A program made the translations under genes and the position numbers. Below the pieces are notes generated by a model. It was not told the DNA's origin. It made no database searches and worked only from the letters and a program-made list of their open reading frames with translations. Below are positions 42,782 to 53,203 of a DNA stretch of 64,000 nt, in pieces. The DNA is from Closterium sp. Naga37s-1. Its lineage: Eukaryota > Streptophyta > Zygnematophyceae > Desmidiales > Closteriaceae. Every line of letters begins with the position of its first letter. The stretch's first letter is position 1. The stretch is taken from positions 2,439,925 through 2,503,924 of the forward strand of contig CANJKZ010000264.1 in assembly GCA_947471745.1 (NCBI GenBank), in the 5' to 3' direction.

Positions 42782-42941
42782 TGTGAGAATAGTAGGTGAG
42801 AATGATTTACTAGGAAGTGACGAGGGGTACAAGTAGAATGTCGAGAGAAAACTGTACCTCCTAAGGCTAAACCCACTATAGCCAAGACAACTGTAAACAC
42901 ATAAACTAAGCCTAGATATAACTAAGCATATATGTTTGACA
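42782..42941 (-). repeat. 5' LTR of element E2
   Basis: 160 bp, tgtgagaatag to tatatgtttgaca. Flanked on the right by taaga and RT-coding DNA of element L; no matching duplication exists in the window. Confidence 0.88.
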
Positions 42942-44783
42942 TAAGAGGGTACGCGAGGTCAAGTCGTGTACACGTCATCAGGTACATGAGGCAACCCACA
43001 AGCTCTGGGTACAGACCACTCAGCTCTACGGACTCGTCCGAAGGTGGAGCTGAGAGCGAGTGGCTGGTAGACAGAGGAGTGGGCTATGGCGAGGAGAACT
43101 GGAAGCCGAAGCGCTGAAGGACCTGGTGCACCATGTGTGACTGAGTCAATGTGATGGTGCGCCGTGCTCTATCCCGGGTGATCTGCAGGCCAAGATAGCT
43201 GCGCAGTTCACCCAGGTCAGTGCAGGTGTGTCTCTTCTGTAGCTCGGACTTCACAAGGGCCAGTGCCTCAGTGTCAGCAGTGGCACGATGACGTAGAACG
43301 CCGGCAGCGACGTGTCGGTGCGTAGTGCCTGTGGACTTCTAGGATGCCATCTCGGCATCCATAGCTGCCTGCCACTGAGAGGAGTAAGGACCCATAATCG
43401 CCTCTGCGTAAGAGCGCAGGGTCGGGATGTCTGGGGCATCCGGGTCTCCCTCAGGGGCAAGCAGCATGGAAGCGAAACGAGGTATAGCAGCTGCAAGACA
43501 CTCAAAGTCCTCCTGCCTGTCCTCAAGGACGTTCGTGCCAAGAGCACACTCACCCCCGACGGACGGAGGACTGGCAGACACAGACTCAGCAACTAGAGCA
43601 GTGGCGTAGTCGAGACAGCAAGCAGCAGCAAAATCAAGCAGCTCAGCAACGAGAGCAGATGCAGCAGCAGACTCAAAGGAAGGGTCAGTGACAGCAGTGG
43701 CGAGGAGACGAGAGACAGTGGGACTGGCAGCACGAGCGCGGTCAGATGCAGGTTCAGGGACCTCAGGAAGAGAGGACTCAAGAGGAGCAGGCAGAGGAAC
43801 ACGCAGTGGAACAGAGGAAGGACGGAGTGCCATAGCGTGCGTGCCGGGGACAGGAGGAGGACGCAAACGAGGAGCGCGACAAGCAGTGCGAACAGGCGAG
43901 ACAGGACGAGACGCAGGCTCACGACGCTCTGTAAGGCCGCCTGATTGCTCAGTGTAAGGAGAGGTAGCAGGCAGTGGGGAGGCTGGCTGTAACGGCGGCT
44001 GCGACTGGTCAGGTGGTGGAAACAGGAAGGGAGAAGGAAGACCAGTAGAAGATGGGACACCAAGAACCTGCTGAAGCAGGGGAACGAAGTACGGTCACGG
44101 CCGCACAGTGCCTCAAGCACCTCCAGCTCCAGGGTCAATAGCTCCAGCTCCTGCAGCTCCAGCACCCCCGGCGCCAGTGCCTCCAACTCCAGCTCCAGTA
44201 TCTCCAGTGCCTCCTGCGCCAAGGCCTCCAACTCCAGCCCCCCCAGCTCCAGCGCCTCCAGGCTCCGTAGGGTCTCCAGCTCCAGCGCACCCAACACCAC
44301 TAGTCCCGGCAGCTCCAGCACCACTGGAACGAGCACCTCCAGGACCAGTAGTCGCAGTACCTCCAGTACCGCCAGCTCCAGCAGTAACAGCAGCACCTCC
44401 AGCACCAGTGGCTCCAGCGCCTCCAACTCCGGGAGCTCCACTCCGACGGTGAGCTCGCCGAACAAGCCACTCACGCAGCTGCTGCAAAGACAGTCGCGGT
44501 GACGCACCAGCAGGACCTCCAGACGAATCAGCACCCCGAGGCGCAGCACCCCCAGACTCTGCACCCTCCGACTCAGCACCCCCTGGCTCAACACCCTCAG
44601 GCTCAGCACCCCCAAACCCAGCACCCTCAGACCCCGCACCCCCTGGCTCCGCACCCCCAGACGCAGCACCCCCAGACGCTGCACCCCCAAACGCAGCACC
44701 TGGAGTAGCACTTGAGCCGACAGCTACCTGAACAGGCACAGTACCAGGGAGAGGGTCTACCTGAGACACACCCGAGGGAGCAG
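42942..44783 (-). mobile_element. Element L: RT remnant and integrase-RT linker
   Basis: 42942-43290 carries the RT connection region. It then joins directly to the pre-RT block (WQAAMDAEMAS) and the linker. The linker has long Ala/Gly/Pro runs, QQLREWLVRRAHRRSG near 44450-44490, and a 15-bp-period pentapeptide array at 44525-44705 (agcacccccagactc-like units). Broken. Confidence 0.83.
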
Positions 44784-44925
44784 TGTCAGAATGTGATGTT
44801 TGTGTAGCCTGCAGTGGGTTACTTTGTAGCGAGTACAGCCCAAATTAGGGTTTGCTATATGTACTGAACTGCATGCTAGTGAAAACTCTCTTTCCTGTTT
44901 CTTGATTCTGCCTAGCATTACAACA
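44784..44925 (+). repeat. 5' LTR of element K
   Basis: 142 bp, TGTCAGAATGTGATG to AGCATTACAACA, followed by the primer site. Confidence 0.93.
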
Positions 44926-45360
44926 TGGTATCAGAGCAGGTCGACCCTCCTGGGTCGATCCTGTGGGTGGGTCCCACCCGATGCTTCCGCTGCTCTACTG
45001 CTTGTAGCGCGCCCCGGGCGCGTGCTGTTTCTTGCCTGCCGCGCGCTCCGGGCGCTCAGCGATTTTTCTTCCCGCCGCGCGCCTCAAGGCGCGCGGCGGT
45101 TTTCTGCCCCGTCAAACCGTCGCGTCGCCCCCCATCACCCGACGCGGCCCGCGCGACCTGCGCCAGGCCCGCGCGCGGCCCGTACGGGCTGCGCCAGGCC
45201 CGCGCGCGACCCGTACGGGCTGCGCCAGGCCCGCTCGCGGCCCGTACAGCCCGCGCGCGGCCGGTACGGGCTGCGCCAGGCCCGCGCGCGGCTCAGGCAG
45301 CCCGCGCGCGGTTCGTACGGGCTGCACCAGGCCCGTGAGCGGCCCGTCCTGTCTCCCCCC
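44926..45360 (+). repeat. Primer site, palindromic box and leader repeat of element K
   Basis: TGGTATCAGAGCAGG is an excellent initiator Met tRNA primer site. gggtgggtcccaccc (44965-44979) is a near-palindrome at the place of the GGGCCC box. From about 45140 to 45345 a 30-36 bp unit (gtacgggctgcgccaggccc plus gcgcgcggccc) repeats six or seven times. Confidence 0.82.
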
Positions 45361-46055
45361 TTGCCGCACGCCGTCCCCCGAGCTCCTGACTGCGCCCCAC
45401 CCCCGCTGCTGCCTGCGTTCCTGTGTTAGGGTTTGGGGGTGGAGAGTATGGGGGTGCCGGGTGTGTGTGCCGCCCCCTACTCCTCCTCCTCCTCCGTCTC
45501 CCACTGCTGCAGCTGCCGCTGAGGGGGGTGGATGTGTTGGAGCCGTCGGAGTGGTACGAGGGGGGTGGTGTGTGAGCGGTGCTAGAGGTTCAATAAGGGG
45601 AGTGTGAAAGGGGTGTGGGACAGTTGGGGGAGGTTGACCGGAGGTTGCCATTGTGACGTCTGCAGCGCCAGTAGTCCGGGGGTTGAGTACTCCGGTAGCC
45701 CAGCGAGCCTGCTGCTGCCAGTCGCCTGTGGGTCTGTTGCTCCTGCTGCTGCTTAGCGCGGAGCCAGTTATTCCTGTAGTCCGGAGGTTGAGTGCTCCGG
45801 TAGCCACCGTGCGCGCCGTTCCTGTTGCCCGTGTGTCTGCGGCTTCACCCGTCGCCTTCTATCTTCACTCCTCTCACAGTCTCTCCTCCTCCTCACTTGC
45901 CCTTTGTGACTGCCTCTAGCCTTGCTTATCATTGTAAACTGTTACTTTTTGTACTTGTGCTCAGAATGTGTGGTGACATTGTGATCCACCCTGAGCTTGT
46001 TTTCTCCTTTGCCTGCTTGTTGTTTTGATTGTACCCCACTTTGACTATGGGGGTG
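45361..46055 (+). other. Conserved core and 3' UTR of element K
   Basis: The segment around 45480-45900 matches the core of element J in the same sense (cccactgctgcagc, gtgggacagttgggggagg, agtccgggggttgag, ccaccgtgcgcgccg, cacttgccctttgtg). The last 100 bp match the 3' UTR of H, I and E. A short frame reading PTAAAAAEGGGCVGA is shared with J. Confidence 0.78.
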
Positions 46056-46197
46056 TGTCAGAATGTGATGTTTGTGTAGCCTGCAGTGGGATACTCTATA
46101 GCGAGTACAGCCCGAATTAGGGTTTGCTATATGTACTGAACTGCATGCTAGTGAAAACCCTCTTTCCTGTTTCTTGATTCTGCCTAGCATTACAACA
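46056..46197 (+). repeat. 3' LTR of element K
   Basis: 142 bp, directly after a G-rich polypurine tract; followed by agcag. Confidence 0.93.
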
Positions 46198-47230
46198 AGC
46201 AGGACCGTGGGGTGGAAGGGGGTCTACTGCAGGTGGACCGGGAGCAAGGAAGAGCGGCGGGGGCGGGGGAGGGGCAGAGCGGTAGTGGAAGAGACGGTAG
46301 AAGGGTACCGACTCGTCGAACGTGACGTCCTGAGACGGGAGGACACGGCGCGAGGTGGGGTGGTAAACTGCAAGCTAGGCGCGTCAGGGACAAAGCCAAG
46401 GAAGACGCAGGGAATGGCGCGGGCGGAGAGCTTGTCCGCGGACGTATCGCGAACAAAGGCACGAGAACCCCAGACCCGGAACACCGACGCATCGCCAACC
46501 TTCCTTGTCCAACGCAGTGTGGGCGAGGTCTCCGGCAAGGAGACACGGGGACAGAGGTTGAGCTGATGCGCAGCGTACCGGACCGCAAACGGCCACAGAA
46601 AATGGGGAGCGGCTCCATGGATCATGGAGGTACAAGCCACCTCCATGACTAAGCCAATGCGGCGCTCAGCAATCCCATTTTGCTGAGGGGAGTCCGGAAG
46701 CGTGAACGACTGGAGAATGCCCTCCCCACGACAAAAGTCCCGCAAGAGGTCGGAGGAGAACTCACCACCTCTGTCAGAGTGCAGACGGAGGACCGGAAGG
46801 TCCGTACCGAAGCGCTCACGGAGCTGGAGACGGACTGTGCGGATCCAAGGGATCAAGACATCAACGTCCTCACCCTAGCTGCGCAAGGGGAAGACCGTGG
46901 TGTACCGCGTGTAGTCGTCAACGACCAGCAGAAAGTAGCGCTCGCGGCCCTGTCCACTGACGCGGGCTGGGCCCCACATGTCCATGTGGAGAGTCTGCAG
47001 GGGAGCAGTCGTCGGGGGAAACGAGGAGTGAGGAGCGGCGCGCTGCCGCCCCTCGACGCAAGGAAGGCAGGGCGGGGCAGGCGAGGGCGGGAGGGGAGGC
47101 AGAGACCTGGGTAGACCAGAGACGAGAAACCGGGAGTGCATGCCACGAAGTCGTGGCAGGGAGGGGTGACCCAGGCGGTGGTGCCACAGAAGAGTCTGGT
47201 GCGACAGGAGGCGACACGAGCAAGAGGCGG
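46198..47230 (-). mobile_element. Element L: integrase
   Basis: Core blocks LRLHSDRGGEFSSDLLRDF and PQQNGIAERRIGLVMEVACTSMI (about 46600-46800), HMDMWGPARVSG and VVDDYTRYTTVFPLRS (46870-46990), and the HHCC-type region (LLWHHRLGHPSLPRLRGMHS, 47120-47200). Lightly broken. Confidence 0.88.
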
Positions 47231-49072
47231 CTACCTGACCTGACGCGGACACCTGAGCAGACGCAGCGACCTGAGGAGGCTCGGTAGCCGGCGTGTACAG
47301 ACTCGACCCTGGCCGACGAGTGAACGTAGCCAGGTGACGCCCAGTCCGCACGTGCAGATCGACACACGCTGACCCCCAGGAGTGGTGGTAGTGACCATCG
47401 CATCCTGAAGGGCAGCGGTACTCACCAAGTTCGTAGAGAACGAGGGGAGGTGAAGACTTGACAGTGAGCCGGACGGAACCGCCGGACACGAGAGGACAGT
47501 GGAGGAACTGGCAACGACCGGGCCCCCAGAGGGGTCAGCCAGTCTGACCGGGACAGGTGCAGGGAGAGGAGTGAGAGTGGTGCTGTCACGAAAGAAACAG
47601 CGCGAGGCGCCGGAGTCCAACGTGAAGGTGTGCAAGGCCTTAGCAGGCGCAGTACCAGGGGGAGTACCAGACGCACTAGCACCTAGAGCAGCAGCCGCTA
47701 TACCTGGGTCAGGTGGCACACACCGATAACAGTCACCGTCAGCACTAAAAGACAAAGCATACATGGCAGAGATAATAGCAGCATAGTCTAGGTCAAAGAT
47801 AGCAACTCCCGACCTAAGCAAATCCGTCCAGCGAGGGTGCTCGACGTCGTCACCAAACTCAGCACGCCAGGCGTCGTCAAGGCGGGAGAAGCAGCGGTGC
47901 TCAGTGTGAAACTTCCCGCATGTCTGGCCCGCACAGACACCCGTGCGAATGACATACGAGCAGGTCTCACTACCCCTACCCGCCCCACGCTGAACTAACC
48001 ACTCACGGAGCTGCTGGGGCGACAGGGTCTCGCTCCGACGCTGTTGCTGCTGTCGCTGACCACCACCAGGGCCTCCACGTCGAGGTCCAGACCTGCCACC
48101 ACCAGTCCCACCGCCTCCACTGCCGCCACTCCCACCGCTGCCTCCATCGCCGCCACCAGAGCCCCCACTGCCGCCACCAGTCCCACCGCCTCCACCACCT
48201 CCACTGCCTCCACCACCTCCACCGCTGCTCCCACCACCGCTCCCACTGCCACCTCCACCACTGCCGCAGCCACCTCCACCACCTCGGCCACTATTGCCCT
48301 TGCTGTTGCGGTGCTTCGCACTAGTCGAAGCAGCACCGACGTCCTCAGTAACAGAGACGTCTGCAGCAGCAGCAGAGGTAGAGGAGGGGGAAAGGGGGGA
48401 GGGGGAGCACCCCTCAAAGAAGGGGAGGCGCGGAGTGCCACGAGCAGCACCTACAGCAACTGCACTAGTCTCAGCTGCGAGGAGATGCTGCTCGAGGAGG
48501 TCAACAGTGAAGGAGGTGGGGTCAAGGGAGAGAAATTGGTCCCTGACATAGCGAAGAGAGTCAGGGAGGCGAGAGACTATAAAGCAGAGGGTGAGGAACA
48601 TAGGGGGCTGGTTCGTGGCAAGGAACTCAGCTGGGACGGTAGCGAGGTAGTGAGCGTCGCTAGTGTGTAGGTGGGTAACCAGGTCCGCTAGTGTGGCAAA
48701 AGCCGACAGCTCAGGGAACAGGTAGGGCAGTAGCAGTCTGCCTAGAGCAGCAGTGGCAGGGGAGGAGTAGCGAGCAACGACAGCGTCATACAGGGCCTGT
48801 GCTGTCCTGTGCTGTCCAAAGTGAGTACATTCGGCCACCGGCAGGTGGTTGCGAATGGCTAAGCGGGCAGTAGCGTCACGAGACAGCCACTGGGAACGAG
48901 TCCCACCGTCAGCTGTGGCTGGAGGGGCTGGAGCGATACCGGACACGTGGTCAAACAGTGAGATACTGTCCTTATTATCGCTCATTAGGGACAGTTGCAA
49001 ATCATCGTGCCACGTGTCAAATGCAACCGGTCTGCCCTCATGATCGAACGCTAGAACTCTAAGCGAAGCCAT
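47231..49072 (-). mobile_element. Element L: gag and protease
   Basis: From ATG 49070-49072, MASLRVLAFDHEGR and the full capsid-like domain (to about 48400), KHRNSKGNSGRGG, and a long Gly/Ser-rich stretch (48080-48300). Then QRQQQQRRSETLSPQQLREW, a Cys/His segment (CSYVIRTGVCAGQTCGKFHTEHRCF, about 47880-47965) and the protease signature TLDSGASRCFFRDST (about 47580-47620). This is the best-preserved gag-protease stretch in the window and looks essentially whole. The Cys/His spacing is not the standard CCHC knuckle (CX2CX4HX4C). Confidence 0.93.
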
Positions 49073-50494
49073 AGTGGTGCAGCATTCATGAGCAGCAATA
49101 GCAGCAGGAGCAGCAGCAGCAGTAGCCAAGGGGCCAAGGGGCTGGGCCGAGGGGGCCTAGGGGCCGAGGGGCCAAACACAAGGGTGGCGGAGCCGAGGGG
49201 CCGAGGGGCCAAGGGTCCTAGGGGCCGAGGGGGGGGCCAAGGGGCCTAGGGGCCGAGGGGCCAAACACGAGGGTGAGGGCCGAGGGGCCAAGAATAGGGG
49301 CCGAGGGGCCAAACAAGAGGCCGAGGGGCCAAATACGAGGGGGCACGAGGGGCCTTGGTGCCTAGGGCCGAGGGCCGAGGGGCCTTGGTGCTTAGGGACG
49401 AGGGGCCAAGGGGCCTTGTTGCCGAGGGGCTAGTGGTCGAGGGGCCTAACACGAGGGGCCACAAGGGGCCGAGGGGCCAGGTGGCGACGGGCCGCAAGGC
49501 CTAGGTGGGGGCAACGTGGCCAACGCTAGGGGTGACGGGGCCAACGGGGCCGAGGGGCGTGGCTAGGGTCGACGGGGCCAATGGGGCCGCGAGGCGCGGC
49601 TAGGGGCGACGGGGTCGACAGGGCCAATGGGGCCTAGGGGCGCGGCTAGGGGCGACGGGGCCAATGGGGTCGAGGGGCGCGGCTAGGGGCGACCGGGCCA
49701 ACGGGGCCGAGGGGCGCGGCTAGGGGCGATGGGGTCGACGGGGCCAACGGGGCCGAGGGGCGCGGCTAGGGGCGACGGGGCCAACGGGGCCGAGGGGCCG
49801 AGCTAGGGGCGACGGGGTCGACGGGGCCAACGGGGCCGAGGGGCGCGGCTAGGGGCGACGGGGCCAACGGGGCCGAGGGGCGCGGCTAGGGTCGACGGGG
49901 CCAACGGGGCCGCGAGGCGCGGCTAGGGGCGACGGGGTCGACGGGGCCAACGGGGCCTAGGGGCGCGGCTAGGGGCGACGGGCCCAACGGGGCCGAGTGG
50001 CCTTGCTAGGGGCGACGGGGCCAACGGGGCCGAGGGGCCGAGCTAGGGGCGACGGGGTCGACGGGGCCAACGGGGCCGTGGGGCGCGGCTAGGGGCGATG
50101 GGGCCAACGGGGCCGAGGGGCGCGGCTACGGGCGACGGGGCCAACGGGGCTGAGGGGCGCGGGTAGGGTTGACGGGGCCAACGGGGCCGCGAGGCGCGGC
50201 TAGGGGCGACGGGGTCGACGGGGCCAACGGGGCCTAGGGGCGCGGCTAGGGGCGACGGGGCCAACGGGGCCGAGTGGCGCGGCTAGGGGCAACGGGGCCA
50301 ACGGGACCGAGGGGCCGAGCTAGGGGCAGAGACGGGCCGGGGCCTAGGGGCCGTGAGCGACGGGGCCTAGGGGCCTGGATCGAAGGGGCCGCGGGGCCGT
50401 GAGGTGGCGCGACGGGCCTAAGGGGCGCGACAGGCCTAGGGGGGGTACTAGCAGCGTAGCAGGTGGTTGGCCCAAGGAACCTGCTCTGATTCCA
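49073..50494 (-). repeat. Leader minisatellite and primer site of element L
   Basis: After ggggccgaggggcc units (49130-49480), a regular array of about 37-40 bp (ggggcgacggggccaacggggccgaggggcgcggcta) occupies 49540-50330. Ends ggttggccca, a decayed form of the palindromic box, and primer-site complement ctctgattcca (50484-50494). Confidence 0.87.
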
Positions 50495-50602
50495 TGTCAA
50501 GGTAACGATCGAGGATGAATGAACTAACCCTAATTGGGTTGTACCCCTTATGGGCTACCCCACTACAGCCTACACAAATGTATAAGCTATAATGTTCTGA
50601 CA
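50495..50602 (-). repeat. 5' LTR of element L
   Basis: 108 bp, tgtcaaggtaacgatcg to aatgttctgaca. Same type as the LTRs of I and P, but with a short internal deletion. Right flank gggta. Confidence 0.88.
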
Positions 50603-50800
50603 GGGTAGCGTTGTGGTGGGCCCAAAACAAAAAAACGGTCCTAGCGGAGGACCTGCTCTGAAACCATGTCAGAAGAATGAACGAGAAAATGAATGAACTA
50701 TGAAACAGTTGGGTACAAGTACTAACCCTAATTGGGTTGTACCCCTTATGGGCTACCCCACTATTGCCTACACAAATGTAAGCACTATAACATCCTGACA
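50603..50800 (-). mobile_element. Element Q2: leader end, hairpin, primer site and 5' LTR
   Basis: gggtagcgttgtggtgggccc (leader end with GGGCCC box, 50603-50623), A-rich run, hairpin ggtcctagcggaggacc (50637-50653), primer-site complement ctctgaaacca, then LTR 50667-50800 of the H type. Everything else of Q2 is gone; L sits in its leader. Confidence 0.83.
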
Positions 50801-51343
50801 GCCGCAGCTAGGGGCGACGAGCGACGAGCTGGGGCCTAGGGGCGACGGGCGACGGGCCGGGGCCTAGGGGCGACGGGCCGAGGGGCGACGGGCGACGAGC
50901 GACGGGCTACGAGCGACGGGCCGGGGCCTAGGGGCGACGGGCCTAGGGGCGACGGGCGACGGGCCGGGGCCTAGGGGCGACAGGCGACGGGCCGGGGCTA
51001 GGGGCGACGGACCGAGGGGCGACGATCCGGGGCCTAGGGCCGACAGGCGACGGGCCGGGGCCTAGGGTCGAGTGGCTGGCCGCACGAGGGCGGCGCGCTG
51101 GGCAGCAGGTGCGGCACGAGGGTCGCTAGGAACGGCGCGTGATCCAGCAGGGCTGCGCTGTGGTGGGCCCAAAAAAAAATCGGTCCAAACGAAGGACCTG
51201 GTCTGAAACCATGTCAAACTAACGAACAAGAATGAATGAATTATGAAACAGTTGGGTACAAGTACTAACCCTAATTGGGTTGTACCCCATATGGGCTACC
51301 CCACTATAGCCTACACAAATGTAAGCACTATAACATTCTGACA
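50801..51343 (-). mobile_element. Element Q3: leader, hairpin, primer site and 5' LTR
   Basis: Leader array gacgggcgacgggccggggcctaggggc (50801-51060), tggtgggccc (51161-51170), A-run, hairpin ggtccaaacgaaggacc (51182-51198), primer-site complement, LTR 51212-51343. Q2 is inserted in its leader; Q3 in turn is inserted in the gag of M. Confidence 0.83.
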
Positions 51344-53119
51344 AGGACGTCGACAGCAGCAGCAGAGGCGTAGGAGGGGGCAAGGGGGGGGGGGAGCACC
51401 CCTCAAAGAAGGGCGTGCGCGGAGTGCCACGAGTAGCACCTACAGCAACTACACTAGTCTCAGCTGCGAGGAGGTGCTCCTCAAGTAGGTCAACAGTGAG
51501 GGAGGTGGGGTCAAGTGCGAGAAAGTGGGCCCTGACAGAGCGAAGAGAGTCAAGGAGGCGGGTTACTATAAAGTAGAGAGTGATGAACATCGGGGGCTGG
51601 TTCCTGTCAAGGAACTCAGTAGGGACGGCAGCACGGTAGCGAGCGTCGGTAGTGCGAAGGTGGGAAAGAAGGTCCTCTACTGTGGCAAAGGCGGACAGCT
51701 CAGGGAACAGGTAGGGCAGTAGCAGGCGGCCTAGAGCAGCAGTGGCAGGCGAGGAGTAGCGAGCGACGACAGCGTCGTACAGTGTTTGTGCTGTCCTGTG
51801 CTGTCCGAAGTGAGCGCATTCGGCTAACCGCAGGTGGTTGCGAATGGCTAAGCGGGCAGCAGCGTCGCGTGTAAGCCACTGTGAGCGAGTCGCACTATCA
51901 GCTGTGGCGCGAGGGGCGGGGGCGGCACCAGACGTGTGGTCAAACAACGAAACGCTGTCCCTAGAGTCGCTCAGTAGGTACAGTTGCAGGTCGTCGAGCC
52001 ACGTGTCAAACTGGATAGGGCGGCCCTCATGATCAAACGCTAGAACGCGGAGAGAAGCCATAGCGGCGCAGCACGCAGGGCAGGCAGAAGCCGGCAGCGC
52101 AGGGAACGGGGCAGGCAACAGAGAGGGGCGGCAAGCAGGGCAGCAGCGGCTGCGAGAGGGCCTCAAGGGGCAGCTAGCAGGGCAGCAGGGGCGGCTAGTG
52201 GGCCACAGAGGCAAAGGGGCGGGCCGCAAGAGGCGGCGCGCGGGGCCTGGGGTCGACGGGCTGGCCGGGGCCTAGGGGCAACGGGCGCGAGTCGGGGCTA
52301 GGGGCGACGGGCCGGGGCCTAGGGGGGCGACGGGCGATGGGCCGGGGCCTAAGGGCTAGGGGCGACGGGCCGGGGCCTAGGGGCTAGGGACGACGGGCCG
52401 GGGCCAGGGCCTAGGGGCGATGGGCGAGAGGCCCGGGTTGGGGCGACGGGCCTAGGAGCGACGGGCGTCGGGCCGGGGTCCTAGGGGCGACGGGCGACGG
52501 GCCGGGGCGACGGGACTAGGGGCGACTGGCCAGGGCGGCGGGCCTAGGGGCGACAGGCCTGGGCGACGGGCCTAGGGGCGACGGGCCTAGGGGCGACTGG
52601 CCTAGGGGCGACGGGCCGGGGCTAAGGGCGACGGGCCTAGGTCGATGGGCCGGGGCGACGGGCGACGGGTCGGGGCGACAGGCCTAGGGGCGACGGGCCG
52701 GGGAGATGGGCCTACGGGCGACGGGCCTAGGGGCGACGGGCCTACGGGCGACGGGCGACGGGCGACGGGCCGGGGCGACGGGCCTAGGGGTGACGGGCCG
52801 GGCGGCGAGCCTAGGGGCGACGGGCCTAGTGGCGACGGGCCTACGGGCGACAGGCGACGGGCCGGGGCCTAGGGGCGACGAGCAGGCCGCACAAGGGCGG
52901 CGCGAGGGGCAGTAGGTGCGGCACGAGGGTCGCTAGGGGCGGCTAGTAGGGCAGCGCTGTGGTGGGCCAAAAAAAAAAAAAAAAAAAACGGTCCTAACGA
53001 AGGACGTATTCTAAAACCATGTTAGAATAACGAATGAAAATGAACTATGAAACAGTTGTACCCGTTATGGGCTATCCTACTGTAGTTTACACAAATGTAA
53101 GCACTATAACATTCTGACA
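51344..53119 (-). mobile_element. Element M: gag, leader, primer site and 5' LTR
   Basis: gag 51344-52061 (MASLRVLAFDHEGR, DTWLDDLQLYLLSDSRD, SQWLTRDAAARLAIRNHL, DRNQPPMFITLYFIVTRLLDSLRS, DLLEEHLLAAE, EGCSPPPLP) looks whole up to where Q3 entered. Leader 52062-53000 is built of ctaggggcgacgggc units with an A-run (about 52969-52988) and gtgggcc. LTR 53020-53119 is a shortened H-type copy. The rest is missing. Confidence 0.87.
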
Positions 53120-53203
53120 ACAAGTATAACCCTAATTGGGTTGTACCCCTTATGTGCTACCCCACTATAGCCTACACAAAGTAAGCACTATAACATTCTG
53201 ACA
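53120..53203 (-). repeat. Partial LTR split by element M
   Basis: acaagtataaccctaattgg to taacattctgaca equals roughly the right two-thirds (plus-strand sense) of an H-type LTR. It begins at an internal LTR position exactly where the M LTR ends, so M entered this LTR. Confidence 0.75.

Larger units (their letters stand above)
40190..42941 (-). mobile_element. Element E2: 5' half of an E-like copia (gag, leader, primer site, LTR)
   Basis: gag N-terminal part 40190-40676 (MALLRVLPFDPEGR, KWHDDLQLFLLSDSRD, SQWLSRDATARLAIRNHLP), leader 40677-42781, LTR 42782-42941. Pol and 3' LTR are absent; the left end abuts the flank of the hAT-like gene. LTR and leader are of the E type, but unlike E it keeps the capsid-like gag domain. 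Truncated. Confidence 0.87.
44784..46197 (+). mobile_element. Element K: compact coding-poor LTR element (non-autonomous)
   Basis: Complete by its ends: LTRs 44784-44925 and 46056-46197 (142 bp each, about 5 differences), perfect duplication agcag (44779-44783, 46198-46202), primer site TGGTATCAGAGCAGG at 44926, polypurine tract ctatgggggtg ending at 46055. The 1.13 kb interior has no gag or pol domain. It carries a GC-rich tandem leader, the same core as element J, and a 3' UTR related to that of the coding elements (tgtgatccaccctgagcttg near 45980). Structurally intact and young by LTR comparison. Movement would depend on proteins supplied in trans (inference). Confidence 0.9.
42942..50602 (-). 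mobile_element. Element L: copia, 3' end lost, with element K inserted
   Basis: Contains a small RT remnant (42942-43290), the linker (43320-44783), element K, integrase (46203-47230), protease and gag (47231-49072), leader (49073-50494) and 5' LTR (50495-50602). RNase H, most of RT and the 3' LTR are missing at the join with E2. Gag and protease look essentially whole; the rest has a handful of breaks. Right flank is gggta, inside the leader remnant of Q2. Confidence 0.88.

Noticed and set aside
27114-42941. One element bounded by the similar LTRs at 27114-27258 and 42782-42941
   Set aside because: No matching target duplication (cgcgg against taaga), two separate leaders inside, and LTRs too different. 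Treated as two truncated relatives, E and E2.
44926-44940. tRNA gene fragment
   Set aside because: The tRNA-like match is only the 12-15 nt primer site next to an LTR end; no cloverleaf around it.
49540-50330. CRISPR array (regular 37-40 bp repeats)
   Set aside because: Units are contiguous minisatellite copies without unique spacers, in a eukaryotic element leader.
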